This document shows, one piece after another, positions 42,830 to 48,151 of a DNA stretch of 48,151 nucleotides. Origin of the DNA: Bifidobacterium criceti. GTDB taxonomy: Bacteria; Actinomycetota; Actinomycetes; Actinomycetales; Bifidobacteriaceae. The stretch is taken from NCBI RefSeq assembly GCF_002286935.1, contig NZ_MVOH01000009.1:1-48151 (forward strand), written 5' to 3'. Made by a program: the position numbers and the translations under genes. The notes under the pieces are model-generated. The model saw nothing but the letters and a program-made list of their open reading frames with translations, was not told where the DNA came from and did not search any database. Positions within the stretch are counted from its first letter, which is position 1. The number at the start of each line of letters is the position of its first letter.

Positions 42830-43225
42830 TCAGTCCCGCTCGCGCCCGGCGATGATCTCATCGACGAGCGCGGGCTTTTGCGTCATCTGGCCGCTGAAGC
42901 CGGGACGGATGTCGAGCTTGAGGCTCACGCCGGTGCGGTACCCCTGGCCGGCGAGTTTCATCGTCGCGTCGCGCACGACGCGCAACACGTCGTCGAGGTT
43001 GCCTTCGATGTTCGTGAACATCGCGTTCGTCTCGTTCGGCAGTCCCGAATCACGGATCACGGCGATCGCTTCGGCGACATAGTCGCTCAGTTCGGCTCCG
43101 ACGCCGCTCGGCGCGATCGCGACAGCCGCGACGGTGTTGATGATCGGTGCGCCGTGTTCGTCAGTCGGCACGTCCTGACGGGCCGCGTTGCGGTCGGGGC
43201 TCGTCGTCGCTGTTGTTGTATGCAT
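42830..43225 (-). CDS. UPF0045/MTH1187-YqgV family thiamin-binding-type protein
   Basis: Predicted 131-residue protein. After a polar N-terminus of about 30 residues, AAVAIAPSGVGAELSDYVAEA and a later DDVLRVVRDATMKLAGQGYRTGVSLKLDIRPG match the UPF0045 (MTH1187/YqgV) ferredoxin-like family, some members of which bind thiamin or its pyrimidine moiety. ATG 43225 follows AGGAG. It is the last gene of the riboswitch-led thiM-thiED run (68 nt after thiED), so a role in thiamin handling is likely, though not proven. Confidence 0.82.
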   Translation of the reverse strand: MHTTTATTSPDRNAARQDVPTDEHGAPIINTVAAVAIAPSGVGAELSDYVAEAIAVIRDSGLPNETNAMFTNIEGNLDDVLRVVRDATMKLAGQGYRTGVSLKLDIRPGFSGQMTQKPALVDEIIAGRERD

Positions 43226-43293
43226 GGTGATGCTGCTCCTCGGTATCGTTCCAGTATCCAGTATGTCGGGTGTGTGTTGTCGGCCGTATGCCG

Positions 43294-44841
43294 TCAGTGT
43301 CGCGCCCAGCCGTGGTCCATCGGTCCCGAACCGGCGCCGAGGTCGAGCTGTGCGCGCAACGCGCCGTTGAGGTACGCCTTCGCGTGCGCGATCGCGTCGT
43401 CGAGTGTGTCGCCGAGCGCGAGGCGCGACGCGATCGCCGACGACAACGTGCAGCCGGTGCCATGCGTGTTCGGATTCGCGATGCGCGCCGATGCGAACCA
43501 GCGCACGTCGCCGCCGGGGTAGGCGAGCACGTCGTTCGCGTCGTTTGTGCCATGGCCGCCTTTGACGAGCGCCGCGCACCCGTGGCGCGCCGCGAGTGTG
43601 CGCGCGGCGCGCTCCATCGCGGCGCGGTCGGTGATCGTCTCTCCCGTGAGCACCTGTGCCTCCGGGATGTTCGGGGTGATGAGCGTCGCGAGTGGGAACA
43701 GCTCACGCACCATCGTCACGACCGATGCGTCGTCGGAGAGTTCCGATCCGCTCGTCGCGACCATGACCGGGTCGACGACGACGTTCGCCGCGCCATGCGC
43801 GCGCAGGCGTCCGGCGACCGTCTCAATCGCCTCGCGGCCGACGATGACGCCGATCTTGACGGCCGCGGGACGGATGTCGTCGAACACCGCGTCGATCTGC
43901 GACGCGATGAGTGACGCGTCGACGGGGGCGATCGCCCGCACACCCGTTGTATTCTGCGCGGTGATGCCGGCGATGACGCATTCGCCGTAGACGTCGTTCG
44001 CGAGCATCGTCTTGAGGTCGGCGGCGATGCCGGCGCCGCCCGATGAATCGGTCGTCGCGACCGTCAGCACGGCGGGGAGCGTCGTCGGTGTGCCTTCCGT
44101 TTTTTCGTAGCCGTGGCGTGCGTCGCCGCGCACGGCCTTCCATGCGTCGACGAGTCGCGTCGTCGCCTGTTCCGGATCGTCGGCCGCTGCGATCGCGGAT
44201 ACGACGAACCAGCCGTCCGCATATGTCGACGCGAGCATCGGGATGTCGTCGACGTGCACGCCGCCGCCGACGACGAGCGGATAGAGGCTCACATCGCACA
44301 ACGCGTTGATCTGCGCGGCGTCGAGCGTGCGCCGCACGCCGTCATCGACGGCCGCGTCCGGTTTCGTCGCCGTCTCGTGGAGCGGTCCGGCGCCGATGTA
44401 GTCGATCGTGCCCGCGGGCAGCGCGTTCGCGGCCTCGACCTCCTCCACGGTGTTCGCCGACAGGCCGACGATTGCGTCGTTGCCGAGCAGACGCCGCGCT
44501 TCGACGGGTGAGAGGTCATCCTGTCCGATATGCACGCCGTCGATCTTGATGCCGCGGTGGCGCGCTTCGATCGCGGCGTCGACGCGGTCGTCGATGACGA
44601 GCGCGACGCGGTCCTCGAGATGGCGGCCGCGGATCTGCCCGGCGATGCCGTCGGCCATCGATATGATGTCGGCGACGTCGACGTGCTTCGCGCGCAGTTG
44701 GATGAGGCTCGCGCCGCCGTCGAGCGCCTTCGTGACGACGTCGAGGAGCGTGCGGCCGTTGCAGTCGTCGGGGCCGACGACGACATAGAACCGCAGATCG
44801 AAGGACCTGCGCATCGAGGGATACGGGAACACGGCGCTCAT
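43294..44841 (-). CDS. thiED: Bifunctional thiamin phosphate synthase / HMP(-P) kinase (ThiE-ThiD fusion)
   Basis: Predicted 515-residue fusion. Residues about 12-225 are ThiE (GASLIQLRAKHVD, GVHIGQDDLSPVEARRLLG, DYIGAGPLHETATKPDA), which joins HMP-PP and THZ-P into thiamin phosphate. Residues about 240-510 are ThiD (VATTDSSGGAGIAADLKTM, ALVKGGHG, NTHGTGCTLSSAIASRLA), which phosphorylates HMP to HMP-P and HMP-PP. ATG 44841 overlaps the thiM stop (ATGA), with GGAGGTG upstream. Together with thiM it completes salvage from HMP and hydroxyethylthiazole; no thiC, thiG, thiF or thiS is present here. Confidence 0.94.
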   Translation of the reverse strand: MSAVFPYPSMRRSFDLRFYVVVGPDDCNGRTLLDVVTKALDGGASLIQLRAKHVDVADIISMADGIAGQIRGRHLEDRVALVIDDRVDAAIEARHRGIKIDGVHIGQDDLSPVEARRLLGNDAIVGLSANTVEEVEAANALPAGTIDYIGAGPLHETATKPDAAVDDGVRRTLDAAQINALCDVSLYPLVVGGGVHVDDIPMLASTYADGWFVVSAIAAADDPEQATTRLVDAWKAVRGDARHGYEKTEGTPTTLPAVLTVATTDSSGGAGIAADLKTMLANDVYGECVIAGITAQNTTGVRAIAPVDASLIASQIDAVFDDIRPAAVKIGVIVGREAIETVAGRLRAHGAANVVVDPVMVATSGSELSDDASVVTMVRELFPLATLITPNIPEAQVLTGETITDRAAMERAARTLAARHGCAALVKGGHGTNDANDVLAYPGGDVRWFASARIANPNTHGTGCTLSSAIASRLALGDTLDDAIAHAKAYLNGALRAQLDLGAGSGPMDHGWARH

Positions 44842-45746
44842 CGGGACACCTCCAATACCGTGGACGTCGACACGGTGTCGGCGTCGATCGCCCAAAGGGC
44901 GTCAAGGAACTCGGTCTGGAATGAACCGGGCCCGTGGGATTCGCGCGCGGCGCGTTCGCCGGCGCGGTTGAACAGCAGCGACGCGGCGAGCGCGGCGACG
45001 AGTGGCTCGGCGACACACAGATAAGTCGCTGTCACGCCGCCGAGCGCGCAACCGGCGCCGGTGATCTTCGTCATTGTCGCGTCGCCGCCGGGAAGGCGGA
45101 ACACGCGCTCGCCGTCCGTGACGAGGTCGGTCTCACCCGAGACGGCGACGGCGCCGAGTCCGTCGCGGTCCGCGGCGCGCAGATGCCTTGCGACGCGGAC
45201 CGCGGCCATGAGCGCGGTGTCGACGTCATCGGTCGATTCGACGCCGGCGGGGCCTTTCGGGGAAGCCTCCCCGTCGGACAGTCCCCATAGTGCGTCGAGC
45301 GCGATGACCTCCGATGCGTTCGCGCGCACAACGGTCGGCGGCACGTCACGCATCGCCGTGAGGATCGCCGTGCGCGTCGCGCCGAGTCCGGCGGCGACCG
45401 GGTCGAGAACCCAGCGGTGCCCGGCGTCGTGGAGCGCGGACGTGATCTCGCCGAGCGCGTCCTTGTAGAACGGCAGCAACGTGCCGACGTTGATGTAGGT
45501 CGCACCGCACATCGCCGCGATGTCGATGACGTCGTCGGGCAGGTAGCTCATCGCGGCCGTGCCGCCTGATGCGAGCTGCGCGTTCGCGACGAGGTTGATG
45601 GTGACGAAGTTCGTGAACGACTGCGCGAGTGGTGTGCGCGCGCGTACGTCGGCGACCGCCTGATGGACCGCCGCGCGCAATGCGTCATCGGCCGCGAGCG
45701 CGTGCGTTGGTGGAAGATGGAGGCCGGATTGCGTTGCCTTGGACAT
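44838..45746 (-). CDS. thiM: Hydroxyethylthiazole kinase
   Basis: Predicted 302-residue ribokinase-fold kinase that phosphorylates 4-methyl-5-(2-hydroxyethyl)thiazole for thiamin salvage. Family motifs are NFVTINLVANAQLASGGTAAM, ANASEVIAL, AVSGETDLVTDG and TKITGAGCALGG (anion hole; canonical TGTGC reads TGAGC). ATG 45746 follows AGGGAG, which lies in the 3' part of the TPP riboswitch, so translation start can be gated by ligand binding. It overlaps thiED. Confidence 0.94.
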   Translation of the reverse strand: MSKATQSGLHLPPTHALAADDALRAAVHQAVADVRARTPLAQSFTNFVTINLVANAQLASGGTAAMSYLPDDVIDIAAMCGATYINVGTLLPFYKDALGEITSALHDAGHRWVLDPVAAGLGATRTAILTAMRDVPPTVVRANASEVIALDALWGLSDGEASPKGPAGVESTDDVDTALMAAVRVARHLRAADRDGLGAVAVSGETDLVTDGERVFRLPGGDATMTKITGAGCALGGVTATYLCVAEPLVAALAASLLFNRAGERAARESHGPGSFQTEFLDALWAIDADTVSTSTVLEVSR

Positions 45747-45751
45747 GTCAT

Positions 45752-45845
45752 TGACTCCCTACGATGGTGTTACCCAAACAGGTTCAAAGGGTCAGGCGGA
45801 TTGCCTTTCTCAACTTCCCGGATGGAAGTTCCCCTGCAGTTCAGT
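45752..45845 (-). promoter_or_regulatory. TPP riboswitch (THI element)
   Basis: On the minus strand the conserved blocks appear in order: TGCAGGGG, a helix AACTTCC/GGGAAGTT followed by GAGA, then CTGACCCTTTGAACCTG, GGGTAACACC and CGTAGGGAG. The last block contains the SD of thiM, suggesting control at translation initiation. Boundaries are approximate. Confidence 0.92.
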
Positions 45846-45969
45846 AACGTATCGGCGAGTTGGGACAGGTGTGTGCGCCCCGGATGGCCGTGCGCGGCGT
45901 GTCACGATATGACGGTAGGATTTGGCCGTTGAAACCAGACCCCAAACCGTTCAGACCAGAAGGTGCATT

Positions 45970-47445
45970 GTGGCTAATTCGAAACTTGATGAAGTCGTCT
46001 CCCTCGCCAAGCGTCGCGGCTTCGTATTCCCCGCAGGAGAGATCTACGGCGGCACGCGCTCCGCATGGGACTACGGCCCGCTCGGCGTCGCGCTCAAGGA
46101 CAACATCAAGCGCGAATGGTGGCGCGCGATGGTTGTCACACGCCCCGACGTCGTCGGCGTCGATACGTCGATCATCCTGCCGTCCGCGGTGTGGGTGGCC
46201 TCGGGACATGTCTCGGTGTTCAACGACCCGCTCATCGAATGCCTCACATGCCATAAGCGCCACCGCGCCGACAAGCTTGAGGAGTCCTATGCCGAGAAAC
46301 ACAACGACCAGATGCCGCCGAACGGCCTCAAGGACATCGTGTGCCCCGACTGCGGCACGCGCGGCAACTGGACCGAGCCGCGCGACTTCAACATGATGCT
46401 GCGCACGCATCTGGGTCCGGTCGAGGACGACAATTCGCTGCACTATCTGCGCCCGGAGACCGCGCAGGGCATCTTCGTCGACTTCAAGAACGTCATGACG
46501 AGCTCGCGTTCGAAGCCGCCGTTCGGCATCGCGAACACCGGCAAGAGCTTCCGCAACGAGATCACGCCGGGCAACTTCATCTTCCGCACACGTGAGTTCG
46601 AGCAGATGGAGATGGAGTTCTTCGTCGAACCGGGCACCGACGAAGCGTGGCAGCAGTATTGGATCGACGCGCGCACGCAGTGGTACCTCGACCTCGGAGT
46701 GAAGCCCGAGAACCTGCGCCATTACGAGCATCCGAAGGAGAAGCTCGCGCACTATTCGAAGCGCACCGTCGACATCGAATACCGTTTCGGCTTCCAAGGC
46801 TCCGACTGGGGTGAGCTCGAAGGCATCGCGAACCGCACCGATTTTGACCTCGGCGCCCACTCCGAGCATTCGGGTGAGGATCTGAGCTACTTCAACCAGG
46901 CGACCGGCGAGAAGTACATCCCGTACGTCATCGAACCGGCCGCGGGCCTGTCCCGTTCGCTCATGGCCTTCCTCGTCGACGCGTATGACGTCGACGAGGC
47001 GCCGAACACGAAGGGCGGCGTCGACAAGCGCACGGTGCTGCGCCTCGACCCGAGGCTCGCGCCGATGAAGGCGGCCGTGCTCCCGCTGAGCAAGAAGCCC
47101 GAACTGCAGTCAATCGCGCAGGACCTCGCATCCGACCTGCGCCTCAACGACTGGATGATTGATTACGACGAATCCGGTGCGATCGGACGCCGCTACCGCC
47201 GTCAGGACGAGATCGGCACGCCGCTGTGCATCACCGTCGATTTCGACACGCTCGACGACCAGGCGGTCACGATCCGCGAACGCGACACGATGCAGCAGGA
47301 GCGCGTCGCGCTCGCGAACGTCGCCGACTACGTCGCCAAGCGCATCGACGACAAGCGCACGCGCGTGCCGATGAAGCCCATCGAGATGGGCGGCGAGGCA
47401 TGGCCCGAGAGCGTGCGTATCGCGCAGGCGGGCGGCCTGTACTGA
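45970..47445 (+). CDS. glyS: Glycyl-tRNA synthetase (alpha2 type)
   Basis: Predicted 491-residue class II aminoacyl-tRNA synthetase of the homodimeric type. Class II motif 2 is [20 protein letters not shown] and motif 3 is [20 protein letters not shown]. The N-terminal [20 protein letters not shown] is typical, and CxxC pairs (CLTC, CPDC) may bind zinc. The start is taken as GTG 45970, preceded by AGAAGG and giving [16 protein letters not shown] at the N-terminus; the open frame extends upstream only through a TTG without SD. It is divergent from the thiamin operon. Confidence 0.95.
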   Translation: MANSKLDEVVSLAKRRGFVFPAGEIYGGTRSAWDYGPLGVALKDNIKREWWRAMVVTRPDVVGVDTSIILPSAVWVASGHVSVFNDPLIECLTCHKRHRADKLEESYAEKHNDQMPPNGLKDIVCPDCGTRGNWTEPRDFNMMLRTHLGPVEDDNSLHYLRPETAQGIFVDFKNVMTSSRSKPPFGIANTGKSFRNEITPGNFIFRTREFEQMEMEFFVEPGTDEAWQQYWIDARTQWYLDLGVKPENLRHYEHPKEKLAHYSKRTVDIEYRFGFQGSDWGELEGIANRTDFDLGAHSEHSGEDLSYFNQATGEKYIPYVIEPAAGLSRSLMAFLVDAYDVDEAPNTKGGVDKRTVLRLDPRLAPMKAAVLPLSKKPELQSIAQDLASDLRLNDWMIDYDESGAIGRRYRRQDEIGTPLCITVDFDTLDDQAVTIRERDTMQQERVALANVADYVAKRIDDKRTRVPMKPIEMGGEAWPESVRIAQAGGLY

Positions 47446-47470
47446 CCAAGCCCGGCACGGGACACCACCG

Positions 47471-47505
47471 ATGCCTGCCGCGCCGCATGGCGTGGCAGGC
47501 ATTTT
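47471..47505 (+). terminator. Rho-independent terminator of glyS
   Basis: ATGCCTGCC pairs with GGCAGGCAT and CGCC with GGCG around a GCAT loop (one G-U pair in the stem), followed by TTT. It starts 25 nt after the glyS stop. Confidence 0.85.
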
Positions 47506-47531
47506 GTCAGCCATCTTTCAGCGGACGGCCC

Positions 47532-47537
47532 TATAGT
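47532..47537 (+). promoter_or_regulatory. Putative -10 of the dus gene
   Basis: TATAGT lies 5 nt before ATG 47543 and 8 nt before ATG 47546. Spacing differs by a base or two from the 7 nt of the other candidates, so a leaderless or nearly leaderless start is only suggested. Confidence 0.4.
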
Positions 47538-47545
47538 CGCCCATG

Positions 47546-48151
47546 ATGTCCGAACAAGGAACCATGACCGCATCGAACGAACACCCCATGCCGGCCGAAA
47601 CCGGGGAGCCGGAGCCCCCGAGGCTTTCGCACGCCCTCGCGCCGGTCGAGCTCGGCCCGATCACGGTGCCGACGCCCGTCATGCTCTCGCCGATGGCGGG
47701 CGTGACGAACTGGCCGTTCCGGGTACTGTGCGCGGAGTACGGCCCTGACGGCCTGTACGTCGCCGAGATGATCACGGCGCGCGCGCTCGTCGCGCGCAAT
47801 CCGAAGGCGCTGAGGCTGTGCCGCTTCGCGCCCGCCGAGCATCCGCGCTCGCTCCAGCTGTACGGCGTCAACCCATCAATCGTCGAACAGGCGGCGCACA
47901 TCGTCGTCGATGAAGACATGGCCGACCACATCGACCTCAACTTCGGGTGCCCGGTGCCGAAGGTCACACGCCGTGGCGGCGGTTCGGCGCTACCATGGAA
48001 GACCGACCTGTATCAGGAGATCATCAGGCGCGTCGTGCGGGTGTGCGAACCGGCCGGCATCCCGGTCACGGCGAAGTTCCGCGTCGGCATCGACGACGCG
48101 CATGTGACCTTCCATGAGGCGGCCGGCGGAGGAGGAACAGGCGCAGCGCAG
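47546..48151 (+). CDS. dus: tRNA-dihydrouridine synthase (5' part, cut by the window end)
   Basis: N-terminal 202 codons of a flavin-dependent tRNA dihydrouridine synthase, probably DusB-like. Motifs are TPVMLSPMAGVTNWPFRVLC (FMN-binding start), LQLYGVNPSIVEQAA, DLNFGCPVPKVTRRGGGSAL with the catalytic-region Cys, and VTAKFRVGIDD. Starts 47543, 47546 and 47564 are all in frame; the last has AAGGAACC upstream, while the first two sit near a TATAGT element. The final ten codons read as Gly-rich sequence where the family usually has A-x-I-A-E-E-E-G, which may indicate compensating indels or an error near the window end. The gene continues beyond the window. Confidence 0.88.
   Translation, partial: MSEQGTMTASNEHPMPAETGEPEPPRLSHALAPVELGPITVPTPVMLSPMAGVTNWPFRVLCAEYGPDGLYVAEMITARALVARNPKALRLCRFAPAEHPRSLQLYGVNPSIVEQAAHIVVDEDMADHIDLNFGCPVPKVTRRGGGSALPWKTDLYQEIIRRVVRVCEPAGIPVTAKFRVGIDDAHVTFHEAAGGGGTGAAQ

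Noticed and set aside
39620..43265. Shared 11-mer GTATCCAGTAT near the cscB promoter and near the UPF0045/thiED junction
   Set aside because: Only two copies, in unrelated contexts and without palindromic symmetry; likely chance.

Overview
The window reads as chromosomal DNA of a high-GC Gram-positive actinobacterium, most likely a Bifidobacterium or close relative. This rests on strongly GC-biased codon use, actinobacterial signature families (DUF3052, DUF3107, a COG5282/DUF2342 protein, a multi-motif DivIVA-type protein), DXP-pathway genes, and a LacI regulator / CscB symporter / GH32 set arranged like the sucrose/short fructo-oligosaccharide loci known in bifidobacteria. The species call is inference. 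Both ends are cut: the window starts inside a 23S rRNA gene and ends inside a dihydrouridine synthase gene.

Layout. 1-690: 3' end of an rRNA operon (23S, 5S, terminator hairpin). 690-1576: gene-free, with degenerate 18-bp repeats. 1577-6073: DnaQ-like exonuclease and GNAT acetyltransferase on the minus strand, APC permease and ketopantoate-reductase-like protein on the plus strand. 6262-13635: two amino-acid ABC uptake systems (metQ-metN-metI, and a polar-amino-acid importer with two permeases, an ATPase and a lipoprotein) flanking a PLP aminotransferase. 13854-27094: SPFH protein, patatin-like hydrolase, murI, dapF, VKOR-type oxidoreductase, PHP phosphoesterase, DUF3107, a catalytically degenerate APH-fold protein, a short UvrD-like helicase, DUF2342, a Lon-like secreted protease, DUF3052, a small membrane protein and tRNA-Val(TAC). 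27232-34637: a plus-strand isoprenoid/envelope run (DivIVA-like protein, dxr, ispG, a membrane-anchored hydrolase-like protein, recO, uppS). 34701-38099: nucleoside hydrolase, an HMP/NMT1-type binding protein and an ABC permease with no ATPase beside them. 38375-42811: LacI regulator, sucrose/oligosaccharide symporter, GH32 beta-fructosidase. 42830-45845: a minus-strand thiamin salvage run (TPP riboswitch, thiM, a thiE-thiD fusion and a UPF0045 thiamin-binding-type protein). 45970-48151: glyS and the start of a dus gene.

How the parts fit. The metNIQ system, aminotransferase and cystine-type importer look like an amino-acid (possibly sulfur amino-acid) acquisition region. dapF and murI supply meso-DAP-pathway and D-Glu precursors, and dxr, ispG and uppS lead to undecaprenyl carrier. 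Two separate loci suggest thiamin-precursor scavenging. The fructoside locus carries three LacI-type operators, two of them overlapping a recognisable promoter.

I saw no prophage, insertion sequence or CRISPR array. The clearest unexplained signals are: (i) eight genes with a -10-like hexamer exactly 7 nt before the start codon, indicating leaderless mRNAs; (ii) an APH-fold pseudokinase divergent from a UvrD-like helicase that lacks most of its 2B subdomain; (iii) an ABC permease/binding-protein pair with no ATPase next to a long nucleoside hydrolase; (iv) a membrane hydrolase-like protein translationally coupled to ispG; and (v) long perfect hairpins without U-tracts between several genes.
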